DNA of 64,000 nt from Chrysogorgia sp. JL179-B06 (lineage: Eukaryota; Cnidaria; Anthozoa; Scleralcyonacea; Chrysogorgiidae): the NCBI GenBank assembly GCA_035772405.1, contig JAYKKM010000002.1, positions 48,501 to 112,500 of the forward strand. The letters run 5' to 3'. Every line of letters starts with the position of its first letter. Position 1 is the first letter of the stretch. Below, piece by piece: positions 1-8,978 of this stretch. Both the position numbers and the translations under genes were made by a program. Under the pieces are notes generated by a model. It was not told the origin of the DNA and did not search any database. It saw only the letters and a list, made by a program, of their open reading frames with translations.

Positions 1-150
1 ATACACAAATATCCAGCATATTTCAATAGTGCATACAACGTTATCTCGATCAATATTTAACCAATTTCAATTCTGAAAACAGATATGGAATTAGCGAGTC
101 TAAATACATAACACACGTACCTGTTATTTTACGCAAACGTGTATAATAAA
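1..150. repeat. Dispersed repeat, partial copy
   Basis: The stretch around 60-140 (motifs TTTCAATTCTGAAAACAGAT, GGAATTA, CGCAAACGTG) recurs with substitutions at about 29,655-29,700 and 35,822-35,910. This ties the left edge of the window to the segmental-repeat mosaic at 26-38 kb. No coding potential is seen. It is probably part of an older mobile element whose ends are not visible here. Confidence 0.7.
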
Positions 151-179
151 AAACTATTATTATATAATAAAAACATTAA

Positions 180-315
180 TATGTTATTTACCGTTTTGGT
201 CGGTCCGGATAGAAAAATATTTGCGCTAGGTCTCTCTCAGCCTACGTCCTCGGGCAGTTTCTGAAACCTCTGGCAAATATATTTCTATGCAGTCATAGCA
301 TGCTGTAAATAACAT
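180..315. repeat. Degenerate palindrome of the GGTCCG family
   Basis: An imperfect foldback: ATATGTTATTTAC near 180 is answered by GTAAATAACATAT near 305, and inner arms (GATAGAAAAATATTTGC / GCAAATATATTTCTATGC) also pair. It carries a GGTCGGTCCGG motif like those in the palindromes at 6,099, 33,741 and 63,528, so I read it as a decayed member of that family. Confidence 0.5.
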
Positions 316-726
316 ATATTAATTTATTTTCGTGAAAAAATCATTAGAAAACGAGTATCTTAGCCAATCAAATTGCAGTATTTGCATTAGATGTTTGCAC
401 TAAATATACACGCCGTTCCCGCGATAAGGCCATGTTTTTTTCCAAAAACACAATATTGAGTTATGCTTATATCTCATGTCATACATGAAACACGAGGAAG
501 AGTGTTTCATCGGGAACCGAGGCCAAGCCGAGTTTTTTTAAAGTGCCCCTGTGATCAAATTTTTGGTATCCCGAATTTTTACATATTTATAAAGAGCATT
601 TTGTTCTTACTTAACTTGCCAAATTTCGAGCATGGGAAGTGGACTTTTCAGATTGTTTTTATACGAAATTATACTGCTGCCATTACTAGAACATGTTCCG
701 GAAGCTTAGGTTGCGATTAGAGGAAG

Positions 727-850
727 TGACGTCAAAGACTCAACACGTGGTTAGTTGTGTATGAATATAAAGCTACTTGGGGAAATCTTTCTATTGTAAC
801 TTGTCGTATAATTCCCATAAAGGTTGCCACGTGTTGAGTCTTTGACGTCA
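727..850. mobile_element. Short palindromic MITE-like element
   Basis: Perfect 24-bp inverted repeats at 727-750 and 827-850 (TGACGTCAAAGACTC on the left arm) enclose about 76 bp. The outer TGACGTCA motif is a palindromic CRE-like octamer that also appears at the inner arms of the foldback at 17,633-18,077, suggesting related elements. Confidence 0.65.
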
Positions 851-1065
851 TAATCACATACTCTGCTGTGAAATCGCGGGCTCGTCTGGAACAAGTTTTG
901 AGCAATGGCGGACAAAATTTGGGCGACTTTGGAGGTTAAATTTCTTGAGAAAGAATCTTTGTTGTTCATTTTTTTTGGTAAATGCGAACATTTATTAACC
1001 TAAATTATGTTCTGTAACAAGAAAGTGCCAGGAAACGTGATGTGATATTTCGTCGCATGAGCACT

Positions 1066-1610
1066 TTAAAGGGAAATGGCAATAAAAATTAAGTTTATCT
1101 TATTTGAAAGAACTTTTAAAATAATATATCAAGACCTTTTACAGATTTTCCATATCGTTCTTGGTTCTGTAAATATTTCACTTCTTTTTAACAAAGAGCA
1201 TTGAACATTCTGCCATCTTGGATATGCATAACCATCCTTGGATATGCGTGACGTCACAACCAGGGTAGAAATGTTTTTTTATATCAGCAATTATCGAGTC
1301 ATTATAGATGCTAAATCGTAGTTGTTTTGGGTGTTGTATACTTTTAAGTGAACTACCAATCTATTTGAACGCATTCCACTGATATTTGGGCAATTATTTA
1401 CAACTTTTAGAATGTTTACCCTGGTTTTGACGTCACTTAATTAGATCTAATTGTAAAACAAGATGGCGGATTGCAGATATTTTTGTTCACAGATATTTCA
1501 AAAATTAAGGAAGTTACGGGGAAATTTTAAAAGGTCTTCATATATTATTTTAAATGTTCTTTCGCCAATTCAAATGAGACAAAAAAAATTTTATTGCCAT
1601 TTCCCTTTAA
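1066..1610. mobile_element. Foldback element with TTAAAGGG ends
   Basis: Long imperfect inverted repeats: the left arm starts TTAAAGGGAAATGGCAATAA and the right arm ends with its complement at 1,596-1,610. The arms stay similar for about 80 bp (AAAGAACTTTTAAAATAATAT against its diverged partner). The interior has no open frame that resembles a transposase. The TTAA-like ends are shared with the foldbacks at 17,633 and 19,570. Confidence 0.75.
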
Positions 1611-1745
1611 CAAACTTCGAGGTGTTTGGATATCCTGATGAAACACTCGTCCGAGTGTTTCATACTACATCTCAAACAAATCAGTATTTTAAGAGAAAAT
1701 CGATGTGAAATTTGGTTAAATTTGTGTAATTTCTTCCTCCGATAT

Positions 1746-2190
1746 CTTGCCTTACCGTGTGCCGCGTTATACTCTTGCCTTACCGTGTGCCGTGTTACTC
1801 TTGCCTTACCGTGTGCCGTCCGCTCTTGCCTTACCGTGTGCCGTGTTACTCTTGCCTTACCGTGTGCCGTGTTACTCTTACCTTACCGTGTGCCGTGTTA
1901 CTCTTGCCTTACCGTGTGCCGTGTTATACTCTTGCCTTACCGTGTGCCGTGTTATACTCTTGCCTAGTTGCCTTACCATGTGCCGTGTTACTCTTGCCTT
2001 ACCGTGTGCCGTGTACTCTTGCCTTACCATGTGCCGTGTTACTCTTGCCTTACCGTGTGCCGTGTTACTCTTGCCTTACCATGTGCCGTGTTACTCTTGC
2101 CTTACCATGTGCCGTGTTACTCTTGCCTTTGTGCCGTGTTACTCTTGCCTTACCGTGTGCCGTGTTACTTTTGCGTTACCGTGCGCCGTG
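1746..2190. repeat. 26-bp minisatellite, about 17 units
   Basis: Tandem units begin CTTGCCTTACCGTGTGCCGT and continue GTTACT. Unit length is 26 bp with a few shortened or lengthened units (for example near 1,965 and 2,125). Because 26 is not a multiple of 3, all three forward frames read the same peptide cycle and all stay open, which produces several overlapping false ORFs. A single unit of the same repeat is present in the related sequence at 8,590-8,615. Confidence 0.95.
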
Positions 2191-2290
2191 TTTTTCGATT
2201 CACGACTTCGTCAGGCTTATACGACCGATTTTGACTGGGCCAGAAAGGAAAGATTTAAAACAAACAAGAAAATTAACAAAACCCATATAA
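2191..2290 (+). repeat. Dispersed repeat next to the minisatellite, copy 1
   Basis: The sequence after the array (TTCGATTCACGACTTCGTCA, then GGAAAGATTTAAA) is clearly related to the reverse complement of 8,513-8,600. The shared segment includes one 26-bp unit, so the minisatellite expanded inside an older dispersed repeat. Confidence 0.75.
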
Positions 2291-2299
2291 TTAAAGTAC

Positions 2300-2430
2300 G
2301 TATTAGCCTCGTTTGCTCGGTCGGGAAAGAATTTTCCTTGGATTTTTTTTTTCGTAAATGCCTCTCCTTCGTCGCTCGGTCTGTACGAAAACTTCAGATA
2401 AATACTGTCCGTACAGACCTCGCGATATCA
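2300..2430. repeat. Degenerate palindrome of the GGTCCG family
   Basis: Contains CCTCGTTTGCTCGGTC, TCGCTCGGTCTGTACGAAAA and CCGTACAGACCTCGC. The same order of motifs is found at 18,190-18,330 and in the well-kept palindromes at 33,741 and 63,528. Arm pairing here is partial. Confidence 0.6.
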
Positions 2431-2501
2431 GGTTTGTTTCTAAGAGAAGATTTTTATCTAACACCTGACAGTTTTATTTGTTTAAAAACTCAAAATCCCT
2501 A

Positions 2502-3107
2502 ACATGTAAAACCATGGATAATAAAAAGACTGGATAGGCAACTAGCTGACGCCAGCAAACTAACCTTGTTGAAATTCGTGATATCACGAAGATATCACAA
2601 GAATGCAGATTTTGCTGAGTTTCTGTTCAACTTCTCTATATTTTCGTATTCAGGTAGCTAGCTATATTGAGATTCCAAAAAGTTTCATCGTCTTACAAAC
2701 CTGCCTGAGCCACGTCCAAGCATTCGAGGGAAACGTTGTTCGTGTTTGTTTCAGCTGTTTTCGTTTTGTTGTGAAGAAATTAGCGTCGTAAAAACTACCG
2801 TTGTTTTAGTTGAAATTTGCGATGTATTTTTCACTGTCTAAAGTTGGAACTTTTACTATAAAATGAGTAATGGTAGTCGGATATCCCATCATAAAGTGGC
2901 ATTGTTATATTTTCTGGTAGTTTGAATATCATTTTTAGCCGTATTATTGCTAAACGTTGCGATTTATGGAGATTGACGTCATGATTCTCAACTATAGGTT
3001 TTCACGCGACCAAACGCGATCAACTTTTAACCAATCAGCATGCTGGAAACGTCACACGTGTTGTTAGTTTCCTATCCAGTCTTTCTACTATGCATGGTAA
3101 AACATAT
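2502..3107. mobile_element. MITE-like element with about 45-bp inverted ends
   Basis: The left end (ACATGTAAAACCATGGATAA, then AAAGACTGGATAGG) is matched in reverse complement by the right end (CCTATCCAGTCTTTC, then GCATGGTAAAACATATG). The interior holds no recognisable gene. The CTGGATAGG block is shared with the ends of the foldback at 17,633-18,077. Confidence 0.7.
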
Positions 3108-3554
3108 GTTGAAATACCGTACTTGGCACATATTGAAGTTGTGAGTTCTTTCTGATCTAATGATAAATATGGAGGAGGTTTGATGACCACTTCATATTTG
3201 GGAAGTACTAAATAAATAATAATAATAATATTAGTTTCTTTATCATAATGATTAAAACGATGAAGACGTTTGGATTTACACATGATGATAACAATATTAA
3301 CAACGACAATGACGCGCACTTGGAATCCGCAGACGGTCGGTAGCATCTTTGATGGTCGGTAGCATCTTGGGACTTTTTTACGCGCGACTATTTTTTTATA
3401 GTATTCTAAACCAAACCCTAACCTTAACCCTATTAAAAAGAAAAAATGTAAAGTAAAAATTAAAAAAAGGAAAAAAATCATACTCCCCCAACACTCGAAG
3501 TAAAAAGTCAATGACACAGACCATTCAGCTATGCAAGCGAACTTGAAATATTCT

Positions 3555-3672
3555 GACGATATATGAGCGATCGTCAAGCTCGTATCCTCAGAAAAAGGAT
3601 TCTGAGTCCCCGGACAGGAATCGAACCTGTAACCTTCTGATTGCCGATGAATATATTAATCGAACCACCTTC
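3555..3672 (-). mobile_element. tRNA-derived SINE, minus strand, partial
   Basis: Reverse complement carries the B-box-like GGTTCGATTCCTGTCCGGGG and the downstream body CTCAGAATCCTTTTTCTGAG. The A-box side is replaced by unrelated sequence (near 3,650). It lies head-to-head with the next entry. Confidence 0.75.
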
Positions 3673-3870
3673 GCTCTCCATCTGAGTCTCGGTGGCTCAA
3701 TGGTTGGAGCGTCTCACCGGCAATCTGCAGAAGGTTACAGGTTCGATTCTTGTCCGGGACTCAGAATCCTTTTTCTGAGGATACGAGCTTGACGATCGTC
3801 CATGTATCGTCTGTCTAATCCAAGCTCTCCCACATTCACTACAGCAGTGTATATATTAACAAACTTGAAA
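3673..3870 (+). mobile_element. tRNA-derived SINE, plus strand
   Basis: The head folds like a tRNA: GTCTCGG at the 5' side pairs with CCGGGAC at the 3' side (acceptor-like, 7 pairs with one G-T), the A-box-like TGGCTCAATGGTTGGAGCG and B-box-like GGTTCGATTC are in place, and ACAGG/CCTGT-type T-stem pairing is nearly kept. The body runs through TATCGTCTGTCT to CAGCAGTGTATATATTAAC. The same family recurs at 23,034, 23,250, 49,885, 50,925, 60,675 and 60,925. I judge it a SINE rather than a working tRNA gene because of the repeated body and the changes in the anticodon arm. Confidence 0.85.
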
Positions 3871-4817
3871 TATTCTGCTGATAATCAATATTTATGTAAT
3901 CCCATTGTAAATGAACCATCATATATAATAAAGAGATGCTACCGACCTCAAAAGATTCTACCGACCGTCTACGGATTCCAAATTAGCGACAATGACAATG
4001 ATGAGCATAATAATGGCAATGATGGAGATGAATCATCATCAATGAATATTATGAATGATGCATGTTATTATAATAACAATGGTAATGGTGATAAAAATCT
4101 TCAAAATGATGAACTAATTTAATTTAAAATATACTGATAAATAATGATAAAATAATCAATACTTATAATAGTTATGAATTAATAAAATTGTCAACGGCAT
4201 CTTGAGAACACATTTGGAGGAGAAAGGAAGAAGTTGCTCATCTATTATTACTTTGGCCGAGAGCCAGAACAGGGATAAAGACCGAGATGGCGACCATAAT
4301 ATACATTTGGTTACCAACTATACAGTAGGACGATTGTTTATTTATTTTTATTTATTTTATTTATTAGGTTTGCCTTATAAACGTGGTTGGGTGGCCACAA
4401 CAGCGTACGCCAATTACTGTGGTCCCATGTAAAGATAAATAAGACAGTGGATTAATGTTAGTTACAGCAGTGGATCGTTTCAATGAGATCCCGGGTTGAG
4501 TTACATTTTGGACAGCGAAACACGTGTCTGTAGATTGAACTCTCTCTCTCTCTCTATATATATATACAACTTTATGGTTGCTCTAGATTTTCAAGATTTC
4601 AAGATTATTCAATATTCTACACAATTTACAAGAAATTATATTTTGTACAACTGATAATGTAATTCATTAATTAGCAGGAGTTAAAATGTTGAATAAATTC
4701 ATTATTATTCGTGCGTAGTGATCAAACGAGCAAAAGATACAATCCTGAACAATCGATAAGATTCATGTAGAAGTGCACTAATACTTTTGGAACAGTGTAA
4801 ACAATATCCTTCGAGTC

Positions 4818-4935
4818 ATTAAAGGTGCCATCAAGTCAGTTCTGCATGCGCATGAGTGATATTCCAAAAACGAGGACAATCTTAATTGCTGTGAATAGAT
4901 TTTACGACAGTTCGAAAGCGAGTGGTAATTCGTAA
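4818..4935 (+). mobile_element. Fragment of the TTAAAGGTGC MITE family
   Basis: Begins TTAAAGGTGCCATCAAGTCA, then TTCTGCATGCGCATGAGTGAT and later ACAGTTCGAAAGCGAGT. These are diverged versions of the left half of the two near-identical elements at 42,364 and 54,228. The right half is missing. Confidence 0.6.
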
Positions 4936-5060
4936 GACAATGTTTGAGCATTTGAATTAGAATTAAATCAATAGTCATAACCATCTTTTGTCAGTTTCAC
5001 CAAAGCTGTCAACTATTTGAGTTGAGCTATTTAAAATGAATGCTTTATTGCTGTCTTAGT

Positions 5061-5304
5061 CAGCGGCGGATTTAGAGTGCTCACTAAAAATCGGGCACGC
5101 GACTGATGAGTCAAAATATTTACCAGTTCGAAATATTTGAAATAAGAAAAGATTGTGCTATATTAAGAAGATAGTTAATACATTTATTTCTGTCAATTTG
5201 CTTCCTCTTACAGCAATTTGATTGATAAATGTATGCTCCTTTGCAAATTTTCCGACCTGTTTTTGATTTTTGACCTATTTTAAAAATTCTTATATCCGCC
5301 CCTG
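5061..5304. mobile_element. Small hAT-type element, degenerate ends
   Basis: The left end CAGCGGCGGATTTAGAG faces a right end CTTATATCCGCCCCTG, the usual CAGNGGCGGAT form of hAT termini. The flanking octamers (GTCTTAGT and CTCGCAGT) match at 5 of 8 positions, so a target duplication is plausible but eroded. No transposase is present. Confidence 0.6.
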
Positions 5305-5388
5305 CTCGCAGTCCCATTGTTTTGCAGTCTCCCGTAGTCAGTAATTTAAAGTTTTTTTTATGATTCAGTATTTAAGAATTTTGTAAGT

Positions 5389-5400
5389 CACGGTGACGAA

Positions 5401-5435
<35 letters not shown>

Positions 5436-5752
5436 GACGATGACGATGACGATCACGGTGACGATCACGATCACGGTGACGATGACGATGACGATGACGA
5501 TGACGGTGACGGTGACGATGACGATGACGATGACGGTGACGATGACGGTGACGGTGACGGTGACGATGACGATGACGGTGACGATGACGATGACGGTGAC
5601 GATGACGATGATAGTGACGATGACGATGATAGTGACGATGACGGTGACGGTGACGATGACGATGACGATGATAGCGACGGTGACGAAGACGATGACGATG
5701 ACGCTGCAATAGTGACGGTGACGGAGACGGAAACGGAGACGATGACGATGAT
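5389..5752. repeat. GATGAC/GGTGAC hexanucleotide array
   Basis: About 360 bp of GATGAC units mixed with GGTGAC, GATCAC and GATAGT variants. The 6-bp period keeps frames open on both strands (alternating Met-Thr on one strand; His-Arg, Val-Ile or Ser-rich peptides on the other). None of these should be read as proteins. Confidence 0.95.
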
Positions 5753-6098
5753 GATCATTAATACGATAATAACTCACCATATTTAGCGATTTCGATTTGT
5801 TCGGTGGCTAAAACTTTCTGTAAAATATGAAATAAGGAATTAATCATTAACAAATATCATTTCAACTTTAAAGTTCTCATGTTCAGCAGATAAAATAATT
5901 AATCTGAATACTTTTAGTTAAGTTATAATGACATAAATAACACGTAATATATTTCTGATATTTAATACATTTTGTGCTATGTCTTTATCATCACACATTT
6001 ATAAATTGAAAACGTTTTCCTTAATGAAACATACTGAAAATAAATTACATTAAAGCCCGTGACAATAGGATTCTATTAGTATATCGTACATATATGTT

Positions 6099-6258
6099 AT
6101 TGACTGAGCGAGAGGTCGATCCGTACAGGAGGATACTGCAGGTCTCGTTCTTTTTTCGTTTGTTTATGGACCGAGCCGTAGGTGAGGTCCATAAACAAGC
6201 GAAAAAAGAACTCGACCGTGCAGTATCCTCCTGTAGGGACCGAATAAGCTCAGTCAAT
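6099..6258. repeat. Long palindrome (composite element 1)
   Basis: ATTGACTGAGCGAGAGGTC at the left is answered by GCTCAGTCAAT at the right. The inner arms (AGGAGGATACTGCAGGTCTC, then CGTTTGTTTATGGAC) pair with the sequence from GAGGTCCATAAACAAGCG to AGTATCCTCCTGTAGGG. Arm length is about 75 bp with a short central GAGCCGTAGGT. It directly abuts the recombinase-bearing unit at 6,265-6,750. Confidence 0.85.
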
Positions 6259-6264
6259 AAGCTA

Positions 6265-6750
6265 TTTATTATATGGCAAAAGCAAAAACATTTTTTTTAC
6301 ATTCGCCATTTTTTTTCCTTACATCTTTGAAGAATGAGCAAAGGAGAAGGTTCAACTGTTCAAAAGGTATATCTTCTACTTTCTCATCTCGTTTTTTTTG
6401 TTCACAAAAGTTATACCAAGTTTGCAAATCGTACTTTTTCTTCTGTTTTGTACTTTTTGGCTGTTGGTCGGCGATAAAATTGCTGAATTCATTCATGTTT
6501 TGTGCTGACTTGTTGTACCGAAACATTATCTTCTTCCGGATAATAAAAGGCATCTGGGTCCTCCTCACTCTCAGACATTTCAAACTTAAAGCCGTTTCAC
6601 AAAACAGAATTTAAAAAATATATATTTAAAATCCAAAATTTCCCGCCAAACCTGAGCGGTCCGTACTGTTGGTTTCCGACCGTTCAGGAACCAATCAAAA
6701 TGCTCTATTTTGGTAGATGGACCGCTCAGAAACACTTGCCATATAATAAA
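6265..6750 (-). mobile_element. Composite element 1: unit between TTTATTATATGGC inverted repeats
   Basis: Exact 13-bp inverted repeats TTTATTATATGGC (6,265-6,277) and GCCATATAATAAA (6,738-6,750) bound the unit. On the minus strand the order is: inverted repeat, a GATTGGTTCCTGA block with paired GCGGTCC motifs, an ATG, an acidic leader and a recombinase-like N-terminal domain. The palindrome at 6,099-6,258 lies just outside the far end. The same order is seen at 33,741-34,182 and, mirrored, at 62,933-63,668. I infer internally deleted copies of a larger element, probably related to tyrosine-recombinase (Crypton-like) elements. Confidence 0.65.
6269..6645 (-). pseudogene. Fragment of tyrosine-recombinase-type (Crypton/KIAA1958-like) protein
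   Basis: On the minus strand an ATG leads into an acidic leader (SESEEDPDAFYYPEED), then a shift of frame near 6,485 leads into MNEFSNFIADQQPKS and a basic helical stretch (KYDLQTWYNFCEQKK) followed by EDIPFEQLNLLLCSFFKDVR and KNG. This pattern is what I know from the N-terminal helical domain of KIAA1958/QRICH1-like proteins derived from Crypton recombinases. The catalytic C-terminal domain is absent: the frame stops at the inverted repeat around 6,270. It is therefore a dead, truncated and frameshifted piece. The family call comes from memory of the domain pattern, not a search. Confidence 0.6.
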
Positions 6751-7665
6751 TATGTTTAGGTCTTCTATTTAAAGAGTTATGCGCTGAAAGAATATCAAAA
6801 CAGACAGATGCCATCTTGGATTTTGGCCGCCATTTTGGATTTACAAAATTCATACATTTAAATATCGTGGCAGGATCACGAAACATTTTTGACATATCGT
6901 ACATATTTTTAGCCTTGTAGGCTAAAATATACATATACATACATATTAATATATACATATTTTTAGCCTTAATTAAAACGTTATTAGCGAAACAAATGTT
7001 GGATTTTGGACGCCATCTTGGAATTGGGACGCCATCTTGAATTTATGAACATGGAGAAAATAAAATTTTCACAAGAAATTTTCGAAAACAATTTCTCTTC
7101 CTGACTTACAAAATAAGCGAAAGAGCTCTATTGCGCTTGATGGATTCCAGCAAGTTGAATAGCCTGGGTCTATCGCATATATTTCGTCGGATATTTTCAA
7201 TACCTACTTACCCCATCATTTACAACTTCGATTTTCCATTTACCCAAAACTGGTTCCTTTGACAATTGTAGATCAAGACTTGCAAGTCCTATTTAAATTA
7301 ATTGCATGACATTTGTGATTTATGCTATGTATAAGACCTTGACATTGCAATGACTATTCAAATTAATTGGATAACATTTGTGATTGAGCTATTGAGCTAT
7401 CACGTTGACATTTTAGCAATGGTGGTTAATACATTAAGAATACAATTAAATTTTACTTAAAAGACACTTTTATTTAAAAGACATTAGCAACTAAAAATAA
7501 CAACCTTTTATATCAAAGAATGTGAATTAAGTAACCAGAATATAGTAGTTTGAAATTGTAAAATTGTTATAGCGTATTAATTTGTACCTGTTTCATTTTT
7601 TCGATGTTAGTCATGTTTAGAACACACTTTCATATTTGTTATTTTCAAAAAAATTAAGACGTATT

Positions 7666-8218
7666 CAGGGGTGGCGCCAGAGGGGGGCAGGGGGCTACAT
7701 CCCCCCGTCGGGTAACCTTAGCCCGCATAACAATTCGTCGGGGAACGAGCTGGAAGAAAAAAAGAAAAAGAGAAGAAAAAAAGAAAAAGAGAAGAAAAAA
7801 ACAAAAAAAGTTCGTCTTTTGTCTTCTTAGAATCGTAAAAGTTTTTTTACGATTAACAAATGTTTCGCTAAACAACGTCAAAGGTAATCAACTTTCATCT
7901 CTGGCAGAAATATATCACCACTGTGTTGTTTAGCGCGCTAACTGTCGTCTAGTTTTAGCGTGAATATTATTGTTAGAGTTAGTTTCGTATACAGTAAGGA
8001 AACACTGACTATAAAATCATGATTTTCACTGTTTTTTATTTTAATTTTTTTTGTTAAAACTGCCCCCAAAATGCAGGAAATAGCGTTTCAGCGGCTAAGA
8101 AAATCAAAAATTCCTCGGGGAAGTAGGCCCCCGGATCCCTAGACGAATTACCACTATCTGTTAGCCCCCTGTCAGGGACCTTAGCCCCTGCGTCAGGGAA
8201 TTCCTGGCGCCACCCCTA
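7666..8218. mobile_element. hAT-type element with 8-bp target duplication
   Basis: Ends CAGGGGTGGCGCCAG and CTGGCGCCACCCCTA are near-perfect inverted repeats. The octamer GACGTATT flanks both sides exactly (7,658-7,665 and 8,219-8,226), as expected for hAT transposition. The 553-bp interior is A/G-rich (AAGAAAAAGAGAAG) and has no transposase frame, so it is non-autonomous. Confidence 0.92.
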
Positions 8219-8512
8219 GACGTATTAAGTATCAAAATCCAGCAATTTATTAATCTGAAATTATGTTTTACAGAGACTGGGTCCGAATTTAACTCTGATG
8301 ACTTCAAGGTGTTCGATAAACAGAGAGCGAAAGATAGAGTATTTAAAAAAATGTTAATTGATTCGGCAACTAGTGTTTTTAGGATGTTTTAGATGTTGTT
8401 TCAGATGTTTTTTAAACTGCTACGAGCCTTTTTACAGCGCCAAACTAATATATTTCAACTTTTATTTAGCTAAGTCATATACTTTGATATAAAAAATACT
8501 TATTTTTTATTG

Positions 8513-8640
8513 TCAATGTCCTTTAAATCTTTCCTCTCCAGCCAAGTCAAAATGGGTCGTACAAGACTGATGTAGTCGTGAATAGACAAACACGGCACAC
8601 GGTAACACAAGATTAAAAATTAAAACTCGACAAGCGCCAG
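8513..8640 (-). repeat. Dispersed repeat holding one minisatellite unit, copy 2
   Basis: Read on the minus strand it contains a single unit (CTTGTGTTACCGTGTGCCGT) followed by TATTCACGACTACATCAG and GAGAGGAAAGATTTAAA, matching 2,165-2,265 with substitutions. It is the non-expanded form of the sequence that forms the 26-bp array. Confidence 0.75.
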
Positions 8641-8978
8641 GCACACGAGATCCATCCACACGCCATGTTTTATTTGATTTCTTAAAAAACTCTGTGATTG
8701 GTGTTATTTTGAATTTGTGTGATGCTATACGCGGGCGTGCAAGATAGGCTTTTCTAGAAAAATGAAAGTTTTTCAACCTAATTTATCATAATTATTGCTA
8801 ATTGTGTCTTGTTCGGGAAATTTAAAAGCACTGGTAAAAGCCGGCTTATTGGGCTTTCAGAAAATGTACAACTTTCGCAACATGAGGTGCATGGTTCAAT
8901 TTTGGATGTTTTTTTAGCCGGACAGGAAAGAGTTAACCTTACAGTAAAGAAAAACAAAAAAAGAAAAGAACAAAAAAG

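Larger units (their letters stand above)
3120..4190. repeat. Large imperfect inverted structure around a SINE pair
   Basis: The sequence at 3,315-3,371 (GACGGTCGGTAGCATC and nearby) is repeated in reverse complement at 3,938-3,985 (AGATGCTACCGACC, TACCGACCGTCTACGG). Flanking AAT/CAT-rich sequence also pairs loosely. The centre is two SINEs in opposite orientation. No gene is supported; the asparagine-rich frame at 3,802-4,122 is low-complexity translation. Confidence 0.65.

Noticed and set aside
1626..2502. Four overlapping Cys/Leu/Val-rich frames
   Set aside because: The 26-bp unit gives the same peptide in all three frames; the unique tail after 2,190 has no domain.
3673..3765. A functional tRNA gene
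   Set aside because: Head folds like a tRNA, but the anticodon arm is irregular and the same head with the same long body recurs in several degraded copies, so it is a SINE.
4480..4545. GAAACACGTGTC followed by TGTAG near 4,505 as a hammerhead 3' half
   Set aside because: Stem III-like ACACGTGT is present, but no CUGANGA with a pairing stem II lies upstream (CAATGAG only).
5105..5150. CTGATGAGTC as a hammerhead core
   Set aside because: The words CTGATGA and GAAA occur, but no stem II can form between them and no stem III or cleavage triplet follows.
5365..5780. His-Arg, Ser-rich and Met-Thr frames on both strands
   Set aside because: By-products of the GATGAC hexanucleotide array.
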